This document shows positions 1 through 6,711 of a DNA stretch of 17,138 nt, in pieces (the first letter of the stretch is position 1; every line of letters begins with the position of its first letter). Source of the stretch: an uncultured Bacteroidales bacterium. Lineage in GTDB: Bacteria > Bacteroidota > Bacteroidia > Bacteroidales > P3. The stretch lies in NCBI GenBank assembly GCA_905236405.1, contig CAJOQB010000062.1, forward strand, positions 1 through 17,138. Direction: 5' to 3'. Position numbers and translations under genes: made by a program. The notes under the pieces were generated by a model that did no database searches, had not been told where the DNA came from, and saw nothing but the letters and a program-made list of their open reading frames with translations.

Positions 1-7
1 ACGGTTG

Positions 8-16
8 TATCTTTGC
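8..16 (+). promoter_or_regulatory. Bacteroidetes-type -7 promoter box
   Basis: TATCTTTGC matches the Bacteroidetes primary sigma -7 consensus TAnnTTTGC exactly. The partner -33 box would lie to the left of the window, so only half the promoter is visible. Transcription would start near position 23 and give a leader of about 190 nt before the first gene at 212. No second such box lies between here and 563, so both genes of the left block are probably read from this promoter. Confidence 0.55.
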
Positions 17-60
17 ATCGGATTTCAACGCGAGAGGTGCCGCCGCGACGACAATTTTCC

Positions 61-104
61 AACTCCTACGTAACTCCTACTTAACTCCTACTTAACTCTA
101 ACTT
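61..104 (+). repeat. 11-bp tandem repeat, four copies
   Basis: Four head-to-tail 11-bp units run without a gap: AACTCCTACGT (61-71), AACTCCTACTT (72-82), the same again (83-93), and a diverged AACTCTAACTT (94-104). The array lies in the untranslated leader between the promoter box at 8-16 and the small gene at 212. On the opposite strand each unit contains AGGAGTT. Its function is unknown. Tandem repeats in a leader can change copy number by slippage. Confidence 0.85.
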
Positions 105-173
105 TAAACCTAAACCAAAAACGAAAACCTTAACGATAACCTTGACGAAAACGAAAAGACAAGTGCACAAAGT

Positions 174-208
174 CTTTAACCTTTAACCAATAACCTTTAA
201 CCTTTACA
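174..208 (+). repeat. Heptad repeat array A (CTTTAAC-type), five copies
   Basis: Five consecutive 7-nt units are visible: CTTTAAC, CTTTAAC, CAATAAC, CTTTAAC, CTTTACA. The array ends 3 nt before the ATG of the small membrane-protein gene at 212, where a ribosome binding site would otherwise lie, and there is no Shine-Dalgarno motif. A near-identical array precedes the next gene (518-552). The sequence has no G, so it should be unstructured in RNA, which suits SD-independent initiation. A role in expression control is inferred. Confidence 0.85.
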
Positions 209-211
209 AGT

Positions 212-400
212 ATGAAAGTAAAACTCTCCAAACAGCAAATCGAAACCATCCTGGCCGACCCCGAGAAGGCACAGGAGGCTGGCGTGAAAACCAACGACCC
301 GTGGTGGGTCATCGTCCTCAAAGTGCTGGCTTACGCCATCGGACTCATCCTCGCCGGAGCCGCCACCACCTCGTGCTCCCACGTTATCGGGATTATCTAA
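212..400 (+). CDS. Small single-pass membrane protein, smalltalk-like
   Basis: This gene encodes 62 residues. Residues 1-30 are soluble and rich in Lys, Gln and Glu. Residues 31-32 are Trp-Trp, a typical interface pair, followed by one hydrophobic helix at about 33-52 with glycines. A short tail carries TTSC at 52-55 and ends at Ile62. The single helix followed by T-S-C near the C-terminus resembles the tiny 'smalltalk' proteins of Bacteroidales, whose function is unknown and which are often found beside small DNA-binding proteins and amidases. The N-terminal extension makes this one about twice the size of the ones I recall. The start is chosen because the ATG lies 3 nt after heptad array A. 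The gene is probably cotranscribed with the gene at 563. The family call is by resemblance only, but the membrane helix is clear. Confidence 0.6.
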   Translation: MKVKLSKQQIETILADPEKAQEAGVKTNDPWWVIVLKVLAYAIGLILAGAATTSCSHVIGII

Positions 401-404
401 CCTT

Positions 405-463
405 AACGTTGCGCAAAGCGAGAGGAGAGGGAGCTCGCTCACTATCCCGAGCCGAAGCAACGT
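405..463 (+). other. Structured spacer between the small protein gene and the 336-aa gene
   Basis: Just after the stop codon at 400 the spacer contains ACGTTGC (406-412) and its exact reverse complement GCAACGT (457-463). Between them AGCGAG (417-422) can pair with CTCGCT (434-439). This gives an outer 7-bp stem with at least one inner 6-bp stem. No T-run follows, so it is not a classical terminator. It differs in composition from the A/C/T-only heptad tracts on either side. It could be an RNA processing or stability element, or a remnant of a dispersed repeat. Function is inferred. Confidence 0.4.
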
Positions 464-490
464 CAGCGAAGCTAACCAAAACCAAAATCT

Positions 491-552
491 ATTAAACCAT
501 TAACCAATTAATCAAATCTTTAACCATTAACCTTTAACCATTAACCTTTAAA
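491..552 (+). repeat. Heptad repeat array B (CTTTAAC/CATTAAC), five clear copies plus diverged copies
   Basis: The clear array at 518-552 reads CTTTAAC, CATTAAC, CTTTAAC, CATTAAC, CTTTAAA. Three looser units precede it at 491-511 (ATTAAAC, CATTAAC, CAATTAA). It ends 10 nt before the ATG at 563. It has the same period and nearly the same unit as array A upstream of the small gene, so the two adjacent genes have matching leaders although their proteins are unrelated. No promoter-like box lies between the two genes. Confidence 0.82.
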
Positions 553-562
553 AAGTAAAACT

Positions 563-1573
563 ATGGCAAGAATTGTTTCTCTTATCCAGTATGTCGGCAA
601 GGCCGGCAACACTGTGGGCCAGAAAGGCCGCAAGGGCGGCATCGTTCTCAAACAGCTGCCCGCCTCTGTCTCCAACCCCCGCACCGACGCCCAGATGCGT
701 AACCGTGCCAAGATGAAGCTCGCCGCCCAGGTGGCCGGCATGCTCGGCGAAGTGGGTCGCGCCTCGCTCATCGCCAACGGCCACAAGAAGAGCGACCGCG
801 GCCTGCTCATCAAACGGCTGCTGCAGAACGTCGTGGTCAACGCCGACGGCAGCCAGGCAACGCTGCAGTACGACCTCCATCTGGTGGACAACCCCTCGTA
901 CGCCAAGAGCCTCACCATTCAGCTCGCGAGCGACAGCAGCCAGTACACCGCCACCTTCAGCGGCACCGCCGAGGACGAGGCCATCGCGAAGTGCATCATG
1001 GTGCACGACCTCAACACGGGCTTGTGGCGTCACACCGCCTCGCTCGACACCGCCAACACCCTCTCCATCGCCAAGAGCGCCAACGAGAGCGGCAACGCCC
1101 TCGAGGTCTTCGCCTACGGCATCGTGCTGATGCCCAAGAGCGGCACCACTGTGGCTACCCTCGGCCAGACGGGCGCCAACCAGAGCGGCTTTGTGCTCGA
1201 CCTGAACCGAGTGAGCACCACGCTCTTCGACTTCTCGCCCTCGCTCTGCGCCTCGCTCAACGTGGCCGGCAGCGGCTCGCAGAGCGGCAACGGCGGCAGC
1301 AACCAAGAGCCTGCCGTCACCACCAACGTCGTCATCACGGCCAACGTGAACGACGCCACGATGGGCTCGGTCACCGGCGGCGGCACCTATGTACAAGGAT
1401 CCAGTGTGACCCTGACGGCCACCGCCAACGAGGGCTACCACTTCGTCAGCTGGAGCAACGGTCGCACCACCGCCTCCATCACTGTGACGGCTGATGCCGA
1501 CGCCACCTATACCGCCACCTTCGCTGCCGACGGTCAAGGCGGAAGCGGAGACAATTCGGGAATGGATGGATAA
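563..1573 (+). CDS. Basic N-terminal domain plus divergent InlB B-repeat protein, function unknown
   Basis: The protein has 336 residues and no signal peptide or membrane helix. Residues 1-90 are strongly basic (KGRKGG at 21-26, NPRTDAQMRNRAK at 38-50). This opening is reminiscent of DUF6266-type Bacteroidetes proteins (glycine-rich start, basic patch, then an NPRT-AQ-type motif); I hold that comparison loosely. Residues 91-233 look beta-rich. A Ser/Gly/Asn linker (236-249) leads to one divergent InlB-type B-repeat at about 254-321, recognisable from GSVTGGGTYVQGSSVTLTA followed by GYHFVSWSNG, with a Gly-rich tail to 336. Such repeats are usually in exported surface proteins, so their presence without an export signal is odd. 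GC content is well above that of the neighbours, with C-ending codons prevailing. The ATG lies 10 nt after array B. Function is unknown; phage-derived, structural or adhesive roles are all possible. Confidence 0.8.
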   Translation: MARIVSLIQYVGKAGNTVGQKGRKGGIVLKQLPASVSNPRTDAQMRNRAKMKLAAQVAGMLGEVGRASLIANGHKKSDRGLLIKRLLQNVVVNADGSQATLQYDLHLVDNPSYAKSLTIQLASDSSQYTATFSGTAEDEAIAKCIMVHDLNTGLWRHTASLDTANTLSIAKSANESGNALEVFAYGIVLMPKSGTTVATLGQTGANQSGFVLDLNRVSTTLFDFSPSLCASLNVAGSGSQSGNGGSNQEPAVTTNVVITANVNDATMGSVTGGGTYVQGSSVTLTATANEGYHFVSWSNGRTTASITVTADADATYTATFAADGQGGSGDNSGMDG

Positions 1574-1596
1574 TGCCAAAGGGACTAAAGGGTCTG

Positions 1597-1634
1597 ATGA
1601 AAGAAAGGGGCGACACTCGGAAGTGCCGCCCCTT
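1597..1634. terminator. Bidirectional hairpin terminator between convergent genes
   Basis: A 13-bp stem with one mismatch (1605-1617 pairing with 1622-1634) closes a four-base CGGA loop. Read on the minus strand, the stem is followed by a short T-rich stretch (TTTCTTTC), so it best serves the end of the long minus-strand operon. In the plus direction it lies 31 bp after the stop of the 336-residue gene but has a weaker T tail. Its place between convergent genes supports use by both. Confidence 0.75.
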
Positions 1635-1663
1635 GATTGTAGGGTACCTATGAGAAGGTGTGA

Positions 1664-4507
1664 TTACATGTTCTCGGGTTTGAGGGTGCCGACGGTGTAG
1701 TGGTTCAGGTCGAGATACTTCTGAGCCATCTTCTTGAGGTCTTTGACGGTGATGCTGTTGAGCACTTTCTCGTAGTCGCGGACATTGGCGTCACGATCCT
1801 CGTTGTAGTAGTAGCTGCCATAGATTTGTCCCATCCAGTAGGAGTTCTCCTGCAGGGAAGTCTCGTGGTCTTTGAGCATCTGGAGGCGGGCTTTCTCGAG
1901 GGTCTTCTTGTCGCAGGCCTTCTTGCAGACCTGTTTGATGATGTCGAGTGCGGCGGCTTCGACGCTCTCGCAGTTCTCGGGAGCGCACTGGAGGAAGAAC
2001 ATCCAGGAGACGCTACCGTCGAAGGCGATGGAATAGTCGACATTGGAGTAGGGGCTGTAGGTCTCGCCCATTTTCTCGCGAATCACTTCGGTGGTGATGA
2101 TTTGCACCACTTCGTCGAGGAGCTGAACGGTGAGGCGGTCTTTGAGGTCGCCCTTGAAGCCTTCGGTTTCACCCGTGATGTACACCATACCTTGTTTGTC
2201 GGTACCGGCAAGGGTGAGGGAACGGTTGACACCAGGAGCGAGTTTGGGGCTCTTGTCGAGACGAGGCTCGTTCTTCTGTTTGCCGGTGCAGGGAAGGATG
2301 TTCAGGTAGTTGGCGATGAGCTGGATGTCGGCATCGGAGATGTTGCCGACGAAGAAGAAGGTCTGTGCGGATGCGTCGTTGAAACGCTCGTTGTATATCT
2401 GATAGATACGTTCGTAGTCGAGTTTCTTTATGTCCTCGTCGGTGGGAAGGACAATGACACGGGGGTTGTTGTTGTAGGCTTTCTTCATCATGTCGACGAT
2501 GAAGCGGTTCTGAGGATTGACGGCAGCCATGCGGACTTTGGTCTGCAGGGCTTCGATGTTACGGTCGTAGCTCTCGCGGTCTTTGCGGGGAGACTCGTAG
2601 TAGAGGTCGAGCAGTTGGAGCATCACCTCGAGGTCTTTGGGAGCGCAGTTGCCGCTGAAACCTTGGGTAGCGCCGCTGATGTTGGGGCTGATGCCGACCG
2701 ACATGCCTTTGAGTTTCTTGCTCAACTGGCTGGAGCTGAAGTTGGCGATACCGGCGTCGTCGACAAAGCCGGCGGCGTTGGAGGCGATGTAGGCTTCCTC
2801 GTCGCTATAGAGGGCGGTGCCGCCGTTGGCAAAGCTCATCATGCGGATTTCATCCTCTTTGAAGTTGGTCTTCTTGACAACGAAACGGATGCCGTTGGGG
2901 CAGGTGTATTCGGTGTAACCCAGCACGTCGTTGGTCTTGGTGGCTTTGTAGTTGGCGGTGGCAACCTGACGGGTGAAGAGGGGTTCGTCTCTGTAGTTGT
3001 CGACCCAAGGATCGGTCTTGACGGTCTTGCTCTTGTTGACAATGGAGAGGAGTTGGTCTTTGGTGGGGATGCTGTATCCTTCGCGCTCGGGAGCGGTGAG
3101 AACGATGATGAGGTTCTCGTCGGTAATCCAGTCTTTCACCACAGCGTTGACCTCTTCGAGGGTGATTTCGGGGACAAACTCGCGGGCGTAGGTGTCTTCC
3201 TGACGGATGCCGGGGATGACTTCGCCTTCGAGGAAGTGGTTGGTGTATTCGTCGGCAAAGCTGTTGCTCTGGGTCTTGTTGAGCTCTTTGGCCATCTTGC
3301 GGTAGCGCTCAAGCAGGCTCTCTTTGGCACGCTCCAGTTCGGTTTGGAGGAAGCCGTGTTCGTCGACACGTTTCATCTCGGTGAGAAGCATATCGGCGGT
3401 CTCGTCGATACGGTTGTCTTTGGGGATGCCCATCAAACTGAAGGCGTCGGTGTGACGGCCAATGAATCCGCCATAGCCGGCACCTGCTTGCAGGAAGGGT
3501 GCGGAAGAACGCTCGGCAATCTCGTCGAGACGAGCGTCAATCATCATGCTGGCCAAACTGCGTACCAACATCTGACGATAGTCGCCAACGGTGCCGGTGG
3601 GTGCTTTCTCGTGTTTCCACATCATCTGGAGGGCGGCGCTGGAAGCCTCTTTGTCGGTGGCGATGGCCACGAGGGGCTCTTTGTTGCCAGGAACGGGATA
3701 GTCGGGACGAGCCTTGGGGTTGGCAGGCATCTTGTTGTCGGTGAAATACTCTTTCACTTTGGCTTCCATCTCGTCGACATTGAAGTCGCCAACGATAATG
3801 ACAGCCTCGAGGTCGGGACGATACCAGTCCTCATAGAAACGCATGATGGTGGGGCGTTTGAAGTTCATGATGACTTCCTCGGTTCCGATGGGGATACGGT
3901 CGGCGTAGCGGCTGCCCTTGAGCATGATGGGCCAGTACTGCTTCTGGAGACGATCCTGGGCACCGAGACGACCACGCCACTCTTCGCGGATGACGCCACG
4001 TTCGGCATCGAGTTCTTCGGGATCCATGAGAAGTTTGGAAGCCCAGCCGTCGAGAATCTTCATACCCATCTCAATCATTTCGGCATCGTTGGGCATGTTG
4101 ACATAGTAGACGGTCTCGTCGAACGAGGTGTAGGCGTTGACGTGGCCACCGAAACGGACACCTTTCTCCTGCAACTTGCTGATAAGCTCGTTGTGCTCGT
4201 AGTATTCGGTACCGTTGAAGGCCATATGCTCAACGAAGTGGGCAAGACCGCGCTGGTCTTCGTCTTCCATCACCGAACCTGCGTTGATAGCCAGACGGAA
4301 CTGGATACGTCCTTCGGGTTTCTTGTTGGCACGGAGATAGTAGGTGATGCCATTGTCGAGTTTTCCCATGCGGATGCGTTTGTCGATGGGAACCTTGGCG
4401 GTGAGGTCCGATTTCTTACCGGTCTTGGTGGCCGATTTGTCCTGAGCCACCGATGTTGCTGCAAATGCAAAGATGAGCAGCAGCAATGCAATAAATCGCT
4501 TGTTCAT
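1664..4507 (-). CDS. Secreted M16 family zinc metallopeptidase (PqqL-like)
   Basis: The product is 947 residues, the size of the two-lobed single-chain M16 peptidases such as PqqL. A signal peptide ends near Gln22 (FAATSVAQ), so it should act in the periplasm or at the envelope. The inverted zinc motif HFVEH is at 90-94 (His90 and His94 bind zinc, Glu93 is the base), and Glu169 in DAERGVIREEW is the likely third ligand, 75 residues on. The C-terminal half lacks an HxxEH motif, as expected for the non-catalytic lobe, but keeps the substrate-binding Arg/Tyr pair in REKMGETYSPY. M16 enzymes enclose and cut unfolded peptides. It is last in the minus-strand gene run, 51 bp after panB, and is followed by the hairpin at 1605-1634. 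The family is certain; the natural substrate is not known. Confidence 0.95.
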   Translation of the reverse strand: MNKRFIALLLLIFAFAATSVAQDKSATKTGKKSDLTAKVPIDKRIRMGKLDNGITYYLRANKKPEGRIQFRLAINAGSVMEDEDQRGLAHFVEHMAFNGTEYYEHNELISKLQEKGVRFGGHVNAYTSFDETVYYVNMPNDAEMIEMGMKILDGWASKLLMDPEELDAERGVIREEWRGRLGAQDRLQKQYWPIMLKGSRYADRIPIGTEEVIMNFKRPTIMRFYEDWYRPDLEAVIIVGDFNVDEMEAKVKEYFTDNKMPANPKARPDYPVPGNKEPLVAIATDKEASSAALQMMWKHEKAPTGTVGDYRQMLVRSLASMMIDARLDEIAERSSAPFLQAGAGYGGFIGRHTDAFSLMGIPKDNRIDETADMLLTEMKRVDEHGFLQTELERAKESLLERYRKMAKELNKTQSNSFADEYTNHFLEGEVIPGIRQEDTYAREFVPEITLEEVNAVVKDWITDENLIIVLTAPEREGYSIPTKDQLLSIVNKSKTVKTDPWVDNYRDEPLFTRQVATANYKATKTNDVLGYTEYTCPNGIRFVVKKTNFKEDEIRMMSFANGGTALYSDEEAYIASNAAGFVDDAGIANFSSSQLSKKLKGMSVGISPNISGATQGFSGNCAPKDLEVMLQLLDLYYESPRKDRESYDRNIEALQTKVRMAAVNPQNRFIVDMMKKAYNNNPRVIVLPTDEDIKKLDYERIYQIYNERFNDASAQTFFFVGNISDADIQLIANYLNILPCTGKQKNEPRLDKSPKLAPGVNRSLTLAGTDKQGMVYITGETEGFKGDLKDRLTVQLLDEVVQIITTEVIREKMGETYSPYSNVDYSIAFDGSVSWMFFLQCAPENCESVEAAALDIIKQVCKKACDKKTLEKARLQMLKDHETSLQENSYWMGQIYGSYYYNEDRDANVRDYEKVLNSITVKDLKKMAQKYLDLNHYTVGTLKPENM

Positions 4508-4558
4508 TTTGTTTTGTGATTTAATATTGATTAATAATTGTTAGTACTATTCTTTATT

Positions 4559-5377
4559 TTAATACTGTTCTTTCTCGTTGGGGAAATTGACCGACTTGAC
4601 ATCGGAGATGTAGTTCTTCACGGCGTTGACGATGTCCTCGCCAAAGGTGCCGTAGGTGCGTAGGTAACGGGGCTTGAACTGCTGGGTGATGCCAAGCATA
4701 TCCTGCAGCACCAACACCTGACCGTCGACACCGCTGCCAGCACCGATGCCGATGGTGGGGATGCTGATTTCGGAGGTAACTTGTTGGGCAAGTTTGGCAG
4801 GAATCTTTTCCAATACAAGGCTGAAGCAACCGGCTTCGTCGAGGATATGGGCGTCGCGAATCAGTCGCTCGGCTTCGTCGGCTTCGGTGGCACGCACCAC
4901 ATAGGTGCCAAACTTGTTGATGCTTTGCGGGGTAAGACCCAGATGACCCATGACTGGAATGCCTGCACTCAGGATGCGGGTGATGGATTCAAGCACCTCT
5001 TGACCGCCCTCGAGTTTGATGGCATCGGCTCCCGTCTCTTTCATGATACGGATGGCCGACGAGAGTGCCAGTTTGGAGTTGCCTTGATAGGTGCCGAAAG
5101 GCATGTCGACGACCACAAGGGCACGTTTGACGGCTCGCACCACCGACGAGGCGTAGAGAATCATCTCGTCAAGGGTGATGGGAAGGGTGGTTTGATAGCC
5201 TTCCATGACGTTGGCTGCCGAGTCGCCCACCAAGATGACATCGATTTTTGTGCTGTCGAGCAAGGTGGCCATAGAATAGTCGTAGGCGGTGAGCATGGCA
5301 ATCTTCTCGCCATGCAGCTTCATATTCTTTAGTACATTGGTGGTGACTTTGGTTACGTCTGTCTGTAAATAAGCCAT
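4559..5377 (-). CDS. panB: 3-methyl-2-oxobutanoate hydroxymethyltransferase (ketopantoate hydroxymethyltransferase)
   Basis: The 272 residues cover a full-length PanB, a cytoplasmic (beta/alpha)8 barrel. It transfers a hydroxymethyl group from 5,10-methylene-tetrahydrofolate to 2-oxoisovalerate, the first committed step to pantothenate and coenzyme A. The Mg-binding residues are present: Asp52 in VGDSAANVM, Asp91 in VDMPFG and Glu123 in KLEGG. The catalytic base equivalent is Glu190 in LVLEKIPA. The motifs MLTAYDYSMA (28-37) and GHLGLTPQ (144-151) are also typical. Neither panC nor panD is in the window. The gene lies 27 bp downstream of the unknown secreted protein gene and 51 bp upstream of the M16 gene, inside a run otherwise devoted largely to envelope proteins. 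No leader element was seen. Confidence 0.97.
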   Translation of the reverse strand: MAYLQTDVTKVTTNVLKNMKLHGEKIAMLTAYDYSMATLLDSTKIDVILVGDSAANVMEGYQTTLPITLDEMILYASSVVRAVKRALVVVDMPFGTYQGNSKLALSSAIRIMKETGADAIKLEGGQEVLESITRILSAGIPVMGHLGLTPQSINKFGTYVVRATEADEAERLIRDAHILDEAGCFSLVLEKIPAKLAQQVTSEISIPTIGIGAGSGVDGQVLVLQDMLGITQQFKPRYLRTYGTFGEDIVNAVKNYISDVKSVNFPNEKEQY

Positions 5378-5404
5378 GATGGGTAATTGTTTTTGGGTTG
5401 CCTG

Positions 5405-6670
5405 TTATTCGATGTCTTCGTCGTCGGCATAGCGTTTGTCGGTGGGATCTTCCTCTATCTCCTCGGGGGTGTCTTCCACGATACGCATCAACTGGCGAAG
5501 CGATTTCTTGATTTCGTAGTCGCCATGCTTGTCCAAACGGTAGGCTTTCCAATACTTGCCGTCGGCTTGGAACGAGCCCTCTTCCATATCGGTGTCGACT
5601 TCGTAGAAATAATCTTTCAGCTCCTCGGGTTGGATGCGTTTGCCCAAGAAGAGGGTGTCCAACTGGGTGACATTGATGCCCGTCTGTATGTTGATGGAGA
5701 TTTTCGACGGCACTTTCTTTGTCGTGAGACTCTTGAAAGCGACCCCTTTCTCGGAGTATTTCTTGCCGAAGATGCGTACCTTGTTCTCCCACTGCTCGTT
5801 GGTGACGGGGAAGCGGACAAAGATACTGTCGGGCAGTTCTTGGGTGCACTCGCCATAGTCGCGATGGATGTTGCTATGAAGGACGATATATCCCACTTGG
5901 ACAATGATTTGTTTCTTGTGGGGAACGAGGAAGTAGTGCTCCACGACCTCTTTCCAATCGAGGTGCTCCTCGATGCGGAACTCTACATTCTCGGGGCAGG
6001 AATCTTTGGTGTTGGACACCGAATAGAGGGCTCCTTTCTTCATGAACACAGAAGCGTAGTAGCCACGTATGGTGCTGTCTTGCGAGGGAACGAAGCAGCC
6101 GCGGGAGAGGCCGATACATTCGTCGGGATTGGTCTTGAAGGTGATGAGGACGCAGTTGCTCAGCTTGATGCTTTGGTTGAAGGTGGTGCGGCTGGAAGGA
6201 AGCTCTGCCGTGTTGTATACATGACGCTCCACGGGGACTTCGTACCGCAGCAACTCGACGGTATCGCCCTTGCAACTGCAATGAATGGGGTTGGCGGCAT
6301 AACGGATAGGGAAGGGGGCGTGGCAACGATAGGCAAAATAACGATAGAGGACATCGACACGCGAGCGGGTCAATGCTTCGTTTTCGCCACCATATCCTTC
6401 GATAATCATCTGATAGAGACGGGGATTGTCGCGGTCGAAAGCGATGTTGTACACCGAATCGAGGATGTCAAGGTCGTTGATGCTGTAGGTGCTGTCGCTG
6501 CCCGAATATTGGAGCAGCAAGCAGAACGTCTCCGGATGTATCATGGCTGCCTTCATGTTCTTTATGGGTTTGGCACTGGGGATGTAGATTCCCGTTTGTG
6601 CGTCCACCGTGTGGCTGACTGCGAGGAGGGCCAATAGCAGCAGGGCAGCAAAGCATTTACGTCGCATCAT
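5405..6670 (-). CDS. Secreted protein of unknown function
   Basis: I do not recognise this 421-residue protein. It has a signal peptide (basic MMRRK, hydrophobic core, cleavage near VDAQ at 22-25), so it should be periplasmic or envelope-located. Mature cysteines lie at about 50, 116, 131, 133, 173, 185, 192, 225 and 275, enough for several disulfides. Residues 66-112, with IIEGYGGENEAL and RSRVDVLYRYF, recall in spacing the peptidoglycan-binding loop of OmpA-C domains, but the match is too weak to call. The C-terminus is very acidic (EEIEEDPTDKRYADDEDIE). It lies 41 bp after the MoxR gene and 27 bp before panB, so it is probably cotranscribed with both. The second Met could equally be the start. 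Confidence 0.85.
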   Translation of the reverse strand: MMRRKCFAALLLLALLAVSHTVDAQTGIYIPSAKPIKNMKAAMIHPETFCLLLQYSGSDSTYSINDLDILDSVYNIAFDRDNPRLYQMIIEGYGGENEALTRSRVDVLYRYFAYRCHAPFPIRYAANPIHCSCKGDTVELLRYEVPVERHVYNTAELPSSRTTFNQSIKLSNCVLITFKTNPDECIGLSRGCFVPSQDSTIRGYYASVFMKKGALYSVSNTKDSCPENVEFRIEEHLDWKEVVEHYFLVPHKKQIIVQVGYIVLHSNIHRDYGECTQELPDSIFVRFPVTNEQWENKVRIFGKKYSEKGVAFKSLTTKKVPSKISINIQTGINVTQLDTLFLGKRIQPEELKDYFYEVDTDMEEGSFQADGKYWKAYRLDKHGDYEIKKSLRQLMRIVEDTPEEIEEDPTDKRYADDEDIE

Positions 6671-6711
6671 GGTGTTTTATCTTTATAGGTGTGTTTAATA
6701 TCTTGTTGTGG

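Noticed and set aside
174..552. CRISPR array or telomere-like repeat
   Set aside because: The units are 7 nt with no spacers between them, no cas genes are nearby, and the arrays lie directly in front of genes inside a chromosomal region.
548..1579. A 343-codon open frame on the minus strand, antisense to the 336-residue gene
   Set aside because: The translation is Gly/Ala/Val/His-rich and without motifs. High GC and C-ending codons on the plus strand remove stop codons from this frame.
1700..4519. A 939-codon open frame on the plus strand, antisense to the M16 gene
   Set aside because: It mirrors the codon pattern of the M16 gene, which has a full set of catalytic motifs and a signal peptide. 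The antisense translation is low-complexity (Val, Gly, Asp, Phe-rich) with no domain.
4508..4558. A separate promoter for the M16 gene
   Set aside because: The 51-bp gap is A/T-rich but has no TAnnTTTG box on the minus strand, so cotranscription with panB is simpler.
5618..6670. OmpA-family call for the 421-residue secreted protein
   Set aside because: Only the spacing of a GYGGENEAL...RSRVDVLYRYF stretch is reminiscent. The rest of the domain does not fit, so it is left as unknown.
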